Shown here: positions 49,601 to 56,229 of the stretch, piece by piece
Layout of the letters: every line of letters begins with the position of its first letter
How positions within the stretch are numbered: position 1 is the first letter of the stretch
Notes under the pieces: generated by a model
What the model saw: the letters and a program-made list of their open reading frames with translations, nothing else
Told to the model about the DNA's origin: nothing
Databases searched by the model: none
Assembly: GCA_050084515.1 (NCBI GenBank)
Contig: CM114275.1
Coordinates: forward strand, 13,206,001-13,270,000
Direction: 5' to 3'
DNA from: Blasia pusilla
Lineage: Eukaryota; Marchantiophyta; Marchantiopsida; Blasiales
DNA: 64,000 nt
Made by a program: the position numbers and the translations under genes

Positions 49601-52600
49601 CATTTGTTACAGTCACCTTCTTCTGCTGTCATCTCACATAGAGAGAACAACTCTGATGTGGTGCGTTCAGTTTCAACATTTACTCCAGCATCAGATCCTC
49701 GGATTGCTTCTTTTAGTGATATGTCATCACAAGCAACTGATCCGCGACCTCGACCCCTTGATATACAGAGGGAGAGAAAAGCTGCAGAATCACCTGGACC
49801 AGTTGTACCACCAATACCTCCACCACCCACTCCTTGGCCCTCAATTGATATATCTCAACGAAGGCAGGAATCGACTTTGTTAGCAGCATTGCCAGCCATG
49901 ATATCACCAAGGCCTCCTCCTCCTGCGTACAGTTCTCTTGTTGTCCCTGCTGTGCCACGTCCTTCTGCAGAATTAATCGGTGGACTGGTGCCTCTACCAC
50001 AAGCTCCAGGAACACCTTGGGCAGGACAATTCTCCAATGCACGCTATTTTGATGAGTCAGGTGTTCCTTACAACACAACTGGGAGGCCATCACAAGTGCA
50101 TCCTCCTCTTCCAGTTGGCCAAGGTCCTACACTCCATGGCCCCATTCCCGTTGTTGGTAGCCTCCCAGCCCCAATCCCTCCTCCACACAGTCTTAATAAT
50201 GGCAATATATCTGTGGAGAACAGGCCTGGGATGGGCTCGAATGATAGAAGATTTTCTGTCTCATTACAAGGGTATTCACTCATGTCTCCCCCTCCCCCTC
50301 TTCAACCTAGTTCTTACATTCAGCCTCCTGTGCCAGCTGGGAGGCCAAGTACACCTCATGGCAAATCACTGCCTGCCAACATACAAACGCATCAGCAGCT
50401 GCATATGCAACTTCAGCAACAAAGCATTGCACAGCTTCAACGACAACAACTACAGTCACGTCAGCATCCCTTACCACAACATGCCTCGTCTCAGCAACTT
50501 CAGCAACAACTACAAGGGCCTTTGCCCATGCAAATACAAATGCCAGTTCAAGTCCCAGTGCCACCACCCCTGCCACCTCCACCACTTCCACCACCACTGC
50601 CACAGCGTTTCCAGCCTCCAGAGCCTACTGCAATGCTCCAACAAATGCTCGCATCACCTGATGCTATCCAGGTATTCAAAGCTTAAAATATAGGCTATTG
50701 GCATTTAACCTTGTGAAGACTCTTTTTTTTGGTACTCTCTTTCACTTGATAGCAGTTAGCTGAATGTGAAACTATTCTCAGGCTCTGCTCAAGGACCAGA
50801 ACAAGCTTCGAGAATTGCTGGAGCAACATCCCAAATTGATTTCTCTTCTTCAGGTTAGCCCATCAACTTGGGAAATTGTAGCTGGCATTTGCAGGAATTG
50901 AGATTGCTTAGTTTGGAATTGGAAAGTTGGAAATCAGGATTCTGTCAGTGAATCTGCATCATGAGAACATTTTTGATTGAGAAAATTCCACAGCATCTGT
51001 ACTTGCTTTCTGCTTTAAATGCGATAAGGTAGGCATCCAATTATTGCAAAGTCTAGCTTCTATGGCCTTGAAGTTAATGTATTTACGTTCAATTGGGAGC
51101 TTCTTCTAAAGATAAGTGATAATTCCCTGGCTTCTGCGCTATTGATTGTACGCTAATTGTCCTGTATACCTTTTGTGGACACAGCGGTTTGGTCATAGAC
51201 TTGGATTACTCATGACTGTCTATGTGCCTCATAGACACTAGCTGAGGAGAAATTTTGAATAGGATGCAATACCTGACGGTCTTAATTATATTAGTAATGC
51301 TCCTGAATTCATTACTGTGAAGAGATATAGTCGAATTCAATGAATCACCTGAGAGTCCACATGGTCTTATCATGCAGGAAAGAATGAGCCAAGCATCTAC
51401 TGAACATCTATTTACCATAAACATGACATAAATCAGTTCCTGTCCAACTGCTTTCACTTATGCAAAAGTTGACTCCATTTTGGCAATCTGAGCTGCAACC
51501 CTATCTGTGTCAGCCATCCTTGTCGAGCTCCATATCTTCCATCTTTGCATAGCTAGAGTCAGAGCTGACTCCTTGTTCAAACTCTTCAGCTTGGACCAGA
51601 TTTCCCAAGCATTGCTTATACCATCTACCAACTCCCTCATAGAGTAGTTCAGGGTCTGCTTTATGAAGATTGCTGCCAACTGATTTTGCTGTTTCCAAAC
51701 AAAGTTTACCACAAGCTCTTCTAGATTGTGAGGTTTCATCTCAACATACGCCCACAACCCTTTCAGCACTAGAATGTCCATCATGGTGCTGGACCATTCT
51801 CTATAGTTTCCACCATTCAACTTCTTTACACTACTGAAATCAGTAAGGAGAAAGGTTTGGGGCGGGCCCATAACCTGTGAAAAAGATTAACGAGCAGAAG
51901 TATCTCCTTGTACAAAGTCAGACCTAGCATCAGCTAAACCATCCATGATTTCCGCTTGTATACAATCAGCAAATCAGTTTCTAATTCTATTGTCAAATCA
52001 GAGCCCTACCATTATGTGACTCTCCTTGTTATCTATCAGATACTAAGGAGCATTGTACACAATCACAGCTTGTACTCACAACACAGATCCTCGGATGTGA
52101 GCGGCTCAAAGATCACACATGGCTCACATCACTGAGCACAAACAATCTCCATCAGCTATCTAGACAAAACCACCTGCCTTCCAGTGAGGCTCTAGTAAGC
52201 ACAGAACTTCTTCTCAATCTCCTCTTCCTTCTCTCAGATCACTCTGCAGCAGGGCCAGTGCTGTACAACACACCAAGAGCCTCAGGAGTACTCACCAAAA
52301 GCTGTGGGTACTATAGAATTATCTTCTGACTCTACGTAGAGCCAATATATTCAAGAGGGTAAGAATTTCTGATCCTTAGATCTTCTCGAACAGATGCATA
52401 CCCTAAATACGTGATGGTGGCTAGCCCAAATTTGAGACTACCCTAAAAAGATAAAGGAGCTCTAAGATGTCTCCAGCTAACTAAATTAGTATACAGCTAA
52501 GTTCGTATTTGATAAACTGCTTTTAGGGCATGACTAAACTAGATATTAACAAATTCCAACAATGCAATGGGGAAAATATCCTTATAGTTCAAAATGTCTG

Positions 52601-52636
52601 AACCCGCAGGAAAAGATGAACCAACCATCTGCTTGA
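19552..52636 (+). CDS. VIR: VIRILIZER homologue, m6A methyltransferase complex scaffold
   Basis: Large nuclear scaffold that joins the MTA/MTB methyltransferase pair with FIP37 and HAKAI for m6A addition to mRNA (family knowledge). Exons I read: 19552-19626, 21592-21680, 21949-22072, 22302-23012, (23234-23278), 23332-23715, 23808-23921, 24057-24239, 24792-24933, 25232-25410, 25634-25719, 25819-25867, 26018-26084, 26194-26711, 27001-27097, about 27190-27359, 42728-42795, 42878-43178, 43320-43535, 43810-43965, 44470-44523, 45495-45694, (46134-46229), 46329-46681, 47437-47641, 47834-50671, 50782-50853, 52610-52636. Exons in brackets are uncertain. Phases agree at almost every junction; total about 2,540 residues against about 2,140 in Arabidopsis. 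Start MGRPASSALFAQSF and end ELLEQHPKLISLLQ match both ends of plant VIR. No disabling change is seen in the exons. Confidence 0.93.
21592..23012 (+). CDS. VIR: VIR exons 2-4 (conserved N-terminal domain)
   Basis: Exon 2, 21592-21680; exon 3, 21949-22072 (PVEIYVRSGGDARFKRLCHP); exon 4, 22302-23012, 237 codons from VAVTDHVVLRGTYDSLTLVL to PSDLSVPALFP. This is the best conserved domain of the family. A charged stretch near 22780-22860 (DLQELHEELDDKRKEKEL) looks like a coiled coil. Confidence 0.93.
23332..24239 (+). CDS. VIR: VIR exons 6-8 (armadillo-like middle region)
   Basis: Exon 23332-23715 (128 codons) reads IETLIGGLAAAQLLCTDAKE, VAGGMRLLLDVLQ, ATALLALGALEFASRHAFGC and ALLGWW, matching the helical-repeat middle of plant VIR. 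Exons 23808-23921 and 24057-24239 (KLLNAKNIEKGDATAQF) follow in frame. A small upstream exon at 23234-23278 (AFRERGISSSYWESY) is possible; its donor GTTTCC is weak, but it keeps the phase. Confidence 0.88.
24792..27359 (+). CDS. VIR: VIR exons 9-16 (before the giant intron)
   Basis: Eight exons in order: 24792-24933 (ERRLLSLLAALISSPRFRSK), 25232-25410, 25634-25719 (SEDLLWALWELSTIAR), the 49-nt exon 25819-25867 (MASGRQALIIIMWFPE), 26018-26084, 26194-26711 (VVYQRKGAVGLLKYTAGIAA), 27001-27097 (MAAVLYGEGAIGVVLSILDH) and about 27190-27359 (RLVLGLLLPSLLFLLTLLRS). The acceptor of the last exon is uncertain: 27190 or 27196 keeps phase, while 27176 looks better as a splice site but does not. Confidence 0.86.
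27360..28441. other. Left part of the giant intron, unidentified
   Basis: Just over 1 kb of intron before the first recognisable LTR. It has an open frame at 27841-28092 (ARPILGTKVLTTPKSYYQLA ... AGLKLLTLDGGETIHFP) that looks protein-like, but I cannot assign it to a family. A second, Lys/Glu-rich frame at 28237-28473 is also unknown. Confidence 0.4.
28442..28956 (-). repeat. Solo LTR, family D (copy 1)
   Basis: About 515 bp, homologous along its length with 44704-45148 in another VIR intron. Shared blocks: ACACAGAGAG, GATCAGACACTT, AACCTCTTGGTCTCT against AACCTTTTGGTCTCT, and CTATGAAC. The right end is CTTCTAACA, an LTR-like CA end. The left edge is approximate. Confidence 0.6.
28985..29800 (+). 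mobile_element. LINE 3'-end fragment (copy 2)
   Basis: Same LINE family as 39050-40525, in the opposite orientation. Matches include LSKWGISIHDLQTITNKDV against LVKWGISIHDLPPATDQDL, QASYVSATMSTKQRHALATF against QASFVSATIPTKLRHTLTRF, and a shared tail at about 29745-29790 (CCATGGCCC...ATAATAAAT). Only the end of the polymerase ORF and the 3' tail are present, broken by stops; 5' truncation is typical of LINEs. Confidence 0.7.
29923..30551 (-). repeat. 3' LTR of copia element A
   Basis: Begins TGTTAAAAG and ends CCTAACA on the plus strand, followed at 30552 by CTCCCACTCCCACTC, which on the minus strand is a purine tract directly before the LTR. It aligns with 42262-42630 (CTCTAGACTG, CCCAGGGCCTCT, GGAGTGCTGA, CCTCATGGTGGTG), which lacks about 200 bp of the middle. 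Confidence 0.8.
30552..31103 (-). pseudogene. Copia A: RNase H end of pol
   Basis: Minus-strand frame 31081-30563 carries the copia RNase H domain: YIKGTADLEQVYSRKQSL, GYSDADSGGNLDDQSLISGF, VIYCDNQSAIDLFDGTWSRE and KKHIDIHYHFVKE, ending at the purine tract. A short upstream part (HWVAVKR) runs to about 31103, where family D sequence interrupts it. The rest of A's pol is missing; its other end lies at 41615-42630. Confidence 0.82.
31104..31158 (-). repeat. Fragment of a family D LTR
   Basis: Short match to the middle of the D LTR at 28620-28675 (TTCACCAACAG, TATGAGA(G/A)CTA, GTCTCTT). Together with 35802-35843 and 36536-36579 it looks like one D LTR cut by elements C and B. Confidence 0.5.
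31262..31272 (+). promoter_or_regulatory. Copia C primer-binding site, overlapping the gag start
   Basis: GGTTATGGGCC directly after the LTR end. It is complementary to the anticodon stem-loop of initiator tRNA-Met (the half-tRNA priming known for Drosophila copia). The ATG at 31266 inside it opens the gag frame. The same site occurs at 51865-51875. Confidence 0.65.
31266..32526 (+). pseudogene. Copia C gag and protease, broken
   Basis: Gag begins at 31266 with VGILDGSDWKGRKNRVRKLL and continues after frameshifts with LKVIAKNLASAGSPVSDTHV and ISKLPAEYKSLTHVLMQKDK (UBN2-type copia gag). A degenerate zinc knuckle follows near 32035 (CNEKDHNSSKC by frame change), then the protease site WILGSGSNSHVC at 32277 in place of WILDSGATSHMC: the catalytic Asp of the usual DSG motif is Gly here. 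Several stops break it. Confidence 0.72.
32527..32957. repeat. Solo LTR E inside copia C, with 5-bp target duplication
   Basis: 431 bp beginning TGTTGGGAATT and ending TTCTTACA, flanked by AACTC at 32522-32526 and 32958-32962. Across the empty site C's frame is open: LADNS on the left, IDTLFYSHNMSFELIKQ on the right. This family is seen nowhere else in the window. Confidence 0.85.
32958..34206 (+). pseudogene. Copia C integrase region
   Basis: The gag-pre-integrase stretch (MSFELIKQGHFLGTGFARHG) is followed, after stops, by an open 292-codon integrase frame at 33328-34206: RTDGGGEYIDSSFQ with the catalytic Asp, then NGIAERHNRTLQEKARCMLI with the catalytic Glu, then HLRVFGCQAYALIP and EECIFLGYQIGSRYYKLF. 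The core retains its D...E residues, but the polyprotein around it is broken. Confidence 0.85.
34230..35700 (+). pseudogene. Copia C reverse transcriptase and RNase H, broken
   Basis: RT starts near 34320 (RPDAHEWLSAMAVETASLDE), with SCKWVFKIKR and FKETFSPVI, a frameshift near 34590, then ALYGLKQSSRGWYQKMDGYL at 34722. Where copia RT has the catalytic YVDD, this copy reads ILADN, so the active site is lost. RNase H follows at 35068-35634 (MTRPDISFSVGQLCEYMSNY, AYADASFASSKDDGKSISGF, ALNETTKEILWIRHLLAESG). The tail reaches VFTKSLSKDQH at about 35770. Confidence 0.85.
35849..36530. repeat. Solo LTR, family B, with 5-bp target duplication
   Basis: 682 bp beginning TGAAAGATTGACC and ending GATTTCAACA, flanked by TAATG at 35844-35848 and 36531-36535. 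It aligns closely with the 684-bp LTR at 51878-52561. It lies inside a family D LTR, whose pieces remain on both sides (35802-35843 and 36536-36579). Confidence 0.88.
36600..37974 (-). pseudogene. Copia D reverse transcriptase and RNase H, broken
   Basis: RT motifs on the minus strand: AVKCKWVFKTKYNPNRSIER (37974 downward), YLQTTSPEVRMASIRTTLAL, CKLNKALYGL near 37640. The catalytic region reads HVDG instead of YVDD. Stops are frequent. RNase H at 37151-36737: VKRVIRYLKGTAEVGIKYQR, AYSDADWAGEF, LRSTVALSSTEAE and RMKHAEIHTF. Confidence 0.83.
37980..38466 (-). mobile_element. Truncated copia end (LTR plus 111 bp of internal 3' sequence) inserted in D
   Basis: Plus-strand 37980-38355 (376 bp, TGTTAGAAATA to TATCTAACA) is an LTR; its inverted right end matches the LTR remnant of element C at 31161-31261. 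Bases 38356-38466 are the element's internal 3' end with a purine tract next to the LTR and an ILKILGC-like tail that resembles C's LQILG. TTCTT flanks both sides (37975-37979 and 38467-38471). D's RT frame is open across the empty site (KGKN, then AVKCKWVF). Confidence 0.78.
38472..39050 (-). pseudogene. Copia D linker and start of RT
   Basis: Minus-strand frame 39123-38570 reads DSDSESEPVALPIVKGVGLF and a Pro/Ser/Gln-rich stretch, the usual spacer between copia integrase and RT. It is followed by the RT opening DAEKWVEAVHAEFASLQKNK at 38555-38490. The left limit at about 39050 is where LINE sequence begins. Confidence 0.7.
39050..40525 (-). mobile_element. 5'-truncated LINE inserted in copia D
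   Basis: Minus-strand LINE. The RT core opens with HSTLDHLLAF near 40500 and continues CFVDFKKVFDTVPRALHWKQ, NTAVKQGCPLSPTRFGLCID, LIPLLLYADDIVLMSRTAHR (40110-40050; YADD active site present) and SGMEVNQLKTK. After it come KLHLFNAIVIPTTLYASEVW (39756-39660) and the end domain LVKWGISIHDLPPATDQDL, QASFVSATIPTKLRHTL. Several stops are present. The N-terminal ORF1 and endonuclease are missing. Compared with 28985-29800 it lacks about 290 bp near the 3' end. I found no clear target duplication. Confidence 0.83.
40530..41610 (-). pseudogene. Copia D gag-pre-integrase and integrase, broken
   Basis: Near 41470 the motif HERLGHISHTRLKTLQSQL has a stop where the usual leading Trp stands. Then LVKGIEFDNFPASPTCIKSK and LGLLHSDLCGPLSTGTYSGA (41417-41230). 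The core has ALRTDNGGEYKSGDF near 41000 and TPQQTAVAERNNRTLVKGLP (40955 downward), with catalytic Asp and Glu present. It ends SEECILLGYGEKSKSH and IIVERNLIFQE at about 40530, where the LINE starts. Confidence 0.85.
41615..41860 (-). pseudogene. Copia A gag, N-terminal fragment
   Basis: Minus-strand frame 41857-41621 reads MAERAELKHLKPAAAALWIK, DDLVPSITANSL and AGAWKRMTDLF, typical of the start of a copia gag. At about 41610 it joins directly to D's gag-pre-integrase sequence, so zinc knuckle and protease are absent. The fragment lies downstream of a matching LTR and primer site. A direct repeat (CTCTATCATTCTCTGATTCCAAAC) is tandem at 41825-41872. Confidence 0.62.
42247..42261 (-). promoter_or_regulatory. 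Copia A primer-binding site
   Basis: On the minus strand TGATATCAGTGCTGC directly follows the LTR end TTCTAACA. It resembles TGGTATCAGAGC, the usual plant copia site complementary to the 3' end of initiator tRNA-Met. This differs from the anticodon-region site of elements C and B. Confidence 0.65.
42262..42630 (-). repeat. 5' LTR of copia element A
   Basis: Begins TGTTAGAATAAAG and ends near ATATCTAGGAATA on the plus strand. Homologous with 29923-30551 but about 200 bp shorter through an internal deletion. It lies just 100 bases left of the VIR exon at 42728. Confidence 0.75.
42728..44523 (+). CDS. VIR: VIR exons 17-21 (after the giant intron)
   Basis: 42728-42795 (SAIKNYQNTRLVDVLLSLHH), 42878-43178 (LASVLVCWPIFGWTPALFPR, GRICSVLSLL), 43320-43535 (VGSILGVQTAAAVNWHAQSP, LLQALSPHIDQISEIVLQYT), 43810-43965 (GVLQGMVKLFMIRLSCKNVD) and 44470-44523 (VERFLQMVAGLALHPATK). 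Each matches the continuous plant VIR stretch (ACWPVHGWSPGLFHTLLAS, PHLDKIAEIIQHY and so on), and the phases join exactly. Confidence 0.92.
44704..45148. repeat. Solo LTR, family D (copy 2), in a VIR intron
   Basis: About 445 bp inside the intron 44524-45494, homologous with 28442-28956. The right end GAAATTCCAACA also matches the D LTR edge at 36536-36579. The left edge is tentative, and I found no matching target duplication. Confidence 0.6.
45495..47641 (+). CDS. VIR: VIR exons 22-25
   Basis: 45495-45694 (LILLREGAIDVLVSSSK), 46329-46681 (VLPIGKELESVLEAFEKLSS ... LLALTLSAAGK) and 47437-47641 (CGLGALKSLFGMCVGPLTES). The 46681/47437 junction rebuilds one Ser codon and continues in frame. A further exon at 46134-46229 is possible: it starts in the phase left by 45694 and opens SDCLVDSRYQHDVLYNALLH, but its resemblance to VIR is weak and its donor (GTCCAA) is poor. 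Confidence 0.82.
47834..50671 (+). CDS. VIR: VIR main C-terminal exon (946 codons)
   Basis: An internal exon bounded by the acceptor at 47832-47833 and a donor at 50672, not a separate gene. It opens AYTTQMAMLRILKRPETVQE, has LVWECPTLLQDRPVLSVSAS near 48120, then FRQRKPNTSRPPSMHVDDYV (48351-48408) and SGRPPSIHVDEFIARQQERQ (48478-48537). These are the family's signature; the two HVDD/HVDE blocks are internal repeats of each other. After a long Ser/Thr-rich, probably disordered region, the end (49790-50620) is Pro-rich with Gln runs, including consecutive proline tracts near 50570-50610. It ends ASPDAIQ, matching the plant SPEAIQ. Confidence 0.95.
50782..50853 (+). CDS. VIR: VIR penultimate exon
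   Basis: 24 codons, ALLKDQNKLRELLEQHPKLI plus SLLQ, in phase 0 on both sides. It matches plant VIR ALLSDRDKLCQLLEQHPKLM near the C-terminus. Confidence 0.92.
51378..51431 (+). CDS. VIR: VIR alternative last exon (proximal candidate)
   Basis: After a CATGCAG acceptor, ERMSQASTEHLFTINMT plus TAA, also in phase 0 with 50853. The DNA resembles the distal last exon over about 50 bases (GAAAGAATGAGCCAAGCATC against GAAAAGATGAACCAACCATC, then ACATCTATT(T/C)ACCAT). Either could be used, or one may be a decayed duplicate. Confidence 0.4.
   Translation, partial: ERMSQASTEHLFTINMT
51465..51871 (-). pseudogene. Copia B gag, N-terminal part only
   Basis: Open minus-strand frame starting at the ATG inside the primer site: FLLTDFSSVKKLNGGNYREW, MMDILVLKGLWAYVEMKPHN, WEIWSKLKSLNKESALTLAM. 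This is a copia gag (UBN2-type) start. The frame has no internal stop, which suggests a fairly young insertion, but the protein is cut at the element's truncated end. Confidence 0.85.
51865..51875 (-). promoter_or_regulatory. Copia B primer-binding site containing the gag ATG
   Basis: On the minus strand GGTTATGGGCC, two bases after the LTR end (TTTTTCA, then CA). Same sequence as 31262-31272 in element C, complementary to the anticodon region of initiator tRNA-Met. Its ATG opens the gag frame. Confidence 0.65.
52610..52636 (+). CDS. VIR: VIR last exon (distal candidate)
   Basis: After an AACCCGCAG acceptor, nine codons EKMNQPSA plus TGA. Plant VIR ends MLQEKLGQL, so SLLQ-EKMNQPSA is the expected length and type. 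The copia fragment 51465-52561 lies in the intron just before it. Confidence 0.65.
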   Translation, partial: EKMNQPSA

Positions 52637-53760
52637 CATCTATTCACCATTAAGCATCATCTGTGCTTTCAGCAGAATTGGACAATCGCTGGAGTTTTTG
52701 AGGTAATTACATAGACTACAATGTGGGACAATACCACCAATCCAGTCTCAATAGTAAATGCATTTGAACGATTTATGTTGGGAACCCATAGTTTTGCTTT
52801 CTGCTAAGTGAAGAATTTCTGCTGTGTTATTTCCTTTTACAATACGGATGTTAAAGAAATTGTTTTCACATTGGAGGCATCACTGTTGATTATATCAATG
52901 GCCATACAAATACATGCAATTATCTTCCCCCTTAATGCCAGATAGATGGGGGTCCTGGAATAACTTGGTCTTTGTTTTTATTTTCATAACAATTTTTCCT
53001 TGTGTGTGGATGCTTCTCAACATTTTTTGGTGGTTTGAAGATCCAGTCAATAAGACAAGCTTCCAGTGTTCAATGCAATTGTTCTTTGTTTTGGATGGCT
53101 TGGGGATTGTATCATGTCTTATCTCATGACTGCTGCAGGTGTTGTTTCGGAAACACAGCTTTTGATTTCATCCTGCGGCCGAGGGTTAATGAGATGCATC
53201 CAAAGAGTAGGGATGTCAAGAACAGGATCTTCATAGCATGATATAGAAATTGAGTTCATTTCTTTTTTATTATTAGATCTGTCCAGTTGACGACAATGAT
53301 GATCCACAAGTCATAGACCATACTCAGTGAATGCATGTTCTCAAATCTGCTGCATATCTGAATCTCATCTCATTCTGATGTTTGACTGTCAGTTTGTGGA
53401 AGTCGGATTGACAGCAAAGCAGGTGTTATGATTTCAACTTCAAGAAAGAGAACCCCTGGAGAGGAAAAGAAAAACGATTAGAGGATGATCTGAGTCCAAG
53501 TTGGTCGAGGCAACAGTGGGGGCGTTTATTCCAATGAGGATCGAGAAGAAATCCATGGACTGAAGTATATCTCCAGATGTCTGACTGCTGAGAAATATTT
53601 GGATCATGAGATTTTATTTTGTTGGGGTCTTTTTAATTTTTGTGACTTTTCTTCATGAGAAATTTTGCACAAAGTTGAACTCGCAGAATACCTCCAAATT
53701 ACCATACACCATCTTGTTCTCTGCATGATTTTTTAGAGAAGGGGTACATATCATCATAAA
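52637..53760 (+). other. VIR 3' UTR and downstream flank
   Basis: No recognised coding sequence. Part should be VIR 3' UTR; I cannot place the polyadenylation site with confidence. Confidence 0.35.
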
Positions 53761-56229
53761 TAATACATTCTTATCTATATCTCACTGAATTTTACGATTC
53801 ATTTCAATGTATTTGTTTAAATCAACATGCAGTTCTTTAATAAATGGTTTCATTCCTCCAACACAAGCAACATTTGCTTAGAATGGAGGTATTTTTTCCA
53901 CAAAATAAGCATATGAACACGCAAGGAAACAACTGATAATGCACATCATCAATCCTGGCGTTGTCAGAGTTGGAGTGGGTAAGGGGTGGGTAGGTTTCAC
54001 AAAAGTGGGAAGGCATACATTTGTTCCTCTGGTTTTGAGTATGAATTGACTTAAGTATGCTTGGGGAATGGCATGGGGTTATTTCATCTCCAAAGTCTTG
54101 ATGGTTCTCTTGTTAGAATTCTTTGCATTTATTCCGAGGCTAAACATTACTCTATGATTGTTTTGCCATCATCCCAATTTGTCATCTTCAAATTTTCTCT
54201 AAAGTGAACCTCCTAAAAAATTGGTCCTACAAGGCAATGGTTGGGGCTTCCACAAACAATATGCACAACTCCTGAATGGATAGTTCCTTTCCCTTGATAT
54301 CAAATTCTATGACCTAGTTCTTTGACATAGTTAACGTAGTTGTGAAGATGCACAACTTCGTTGATTGACAAAGAGAGTTGTTTCATGTTGATGGCATAAA
54401 GAGTCAATGGATTATTTGGAAAAATTTTGCTCTTTGGTGTCCAAAAAGTTTGGTGATTGTTTTTATTGTCATATTTAATACGATGAATCAATCAATTTTT
54501 GATAGAGGATATTGGAAGATAGTCATCTGAGATTGAGGATGATTTGTTAACCTGATTGTAATATGAAAAACCAGGTTTCCCATTTGTTTAGACTTATATG
54601 GAATTATATAAAAAAATTTGAATAAATTATTGGTACGAGTAGAATTACTTTCCACTTTGGAAAGTGACCATTAATCCCCTATAATATGTGCTTAGCTAAG
54701 GAAGGTAATTTGCGAACATAGGTCACGATGTAGAGCTTGGGAATAGGAAGGAGAGTTTTGGAGTTCATTTTATCTTTTATGAGTGACGGAGTCGCACTAG
54801 CATCGAGGAGCAAAGCGGATATTACTGAAAGAGAAATTGATGCCCCGGATTGTTGTAACCCATCATCGAGTGTCATGCCGTGTTGCTAAATCCGCTTTGA
54901 ACCGTCCTACGTGTAGCGCATATCGAGGAGGTTTGAGCAAATTCCACACCGAGGGAGTACGACTTGTTGATCAGAGGAGTTATTTTTACAATCGAGTTGG
55001 GGTGAAGATTTGCAGATGCTGAGGAGCAACAACAATTTATTTTCACCTTATCCAGTTTAGTCTTTGGCCTTGCATATATGAGGGAATTCTGGGTCTTGGG
55101 AAGTTATTTGGGATATTGGGTTTTGTGTGGATGGTGAGATCGTCATTGATGTATGTGATTAGGGGACATACACTTATGTGGGATGTCTAGAACTATGCAT
55201 TTTTTAACAAATCTCAATACAACTCATATAGTTAAGCCTTAACGACATGGTATTTGATTGAATGTAACTCAAGAAAGTAAAGGTTCAATTTCGTGATTCA
55301 TTGTTTGGATCTTGCACAAAATAACATGGAAATGAATGAATTTTCTACATGCATCAATTATTTAGAAGTAATGAGCCCTCATAGTGTGGAACCTCTGATG
55401 TGTCGGTCAACCTCTTAATCAACGATATTCATGAAAAAGTTCCTAACCGTTAGCGTGACATAATAAAATGTGAGAGAGTTTGAAATTCTAAATGTGTAAC
55501 GTGACCCTGAACAGATTCACTACTCCAATATGAGTCGCAACTTGAAAGAAGTAAAAAAAAATTTGACAAGTGTCAGAAGTTTGTCAGGTCAGAGTGTTAT
55601 GTGTCAAAAGGAGAGGTGTTAAAAACTCAAGACAACGTTCTCCAATAATAATATAAGTTAAAGATTGCAAGATATCATTACTTTGTGGATGTTGATTTGA
55701 CTTTAGAGAGTAATCTCGGCGTTGCATCTTGCGAGAAAATTTTAGAATGGCAAAAGAAATCACTCATTCACATATATCTGACAACACGCGTGAAGGAGTA
55801 CTGGAGTCTGTGAGTAAGCGCATATCAGAAATTCATCCCATAGTTTAAGTGTTTTTTGAGCACTTGTGATTGTTGTGATAATAATCCTGAACTGGAGCCT
55901 ATGCTTGTAATTGCATATGGTGCCCATTTATGTTGCTACTAGCTTAGCTTAGTAGTATCAATATATGCTCTCTATATGTGTGTTATACAAGTTCGACACT
56001 ATCATTGGAGAGAGAGAATCAGGGACCTCGCAGGGAAAGCCCTTTTCTGATGTCGTTCAACCCTTGCACGCGCACAAAGGTACACAAATTTGAGAGAGGA
56101 AGGGAGAGGAAGGCAGAGATAAGGGACAACAATATATGCAGTAGAGTAGAGAGGGAGAGCAAGCGACAGAGAAATCGGAAGCTCATGAAGTGGAGATCTT
56201 GTCCTTCCCGCTTATCGAGAGATAACAAG
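53761..56229. other. Gene-poor AT-rich region, nothing recognised
   Basis: Short frames such as 54491-54300 minus and 54876-54679 minus have no resemblance I can name. The stretch 55978-56230 is purine-rich (GAGAGAG-type). Confidence 0.35.

Larger units (their letters stand above)
51465..52561 (-). mobile_element. Truncated copia, family B: LTR, primer site and partial gag
   Basis: 1,097 bp on the minus strand: LTR 52561-51878 (684 bp, same family as 35849-36530), primer site 51875-51865, gag 51871-51465. Gag stops after about 135 codons, where the element ends. ATGCA flanks it at 51460-51464 and 52562-52566. It lies in the last VIR intron. Confidence 0.82.

Noticed and set aside
47908-50603. 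Several long antisense open frames (minus 48387-47908, 50093-49713, 50603-50307) and alternative plus frames
   Set aside because: They lie opposite or out of frame with the VIR main exon and arise from its low-stop, Pro/Gln/Ser-rich codon use; none resembles a known protein.
47822-50686. The 954-codon frame as a separate gene
   Set aside because: It is bounded by an acceptor and a donor, continues VIR in phase on both sides, and its apparent start is not a true start codon.
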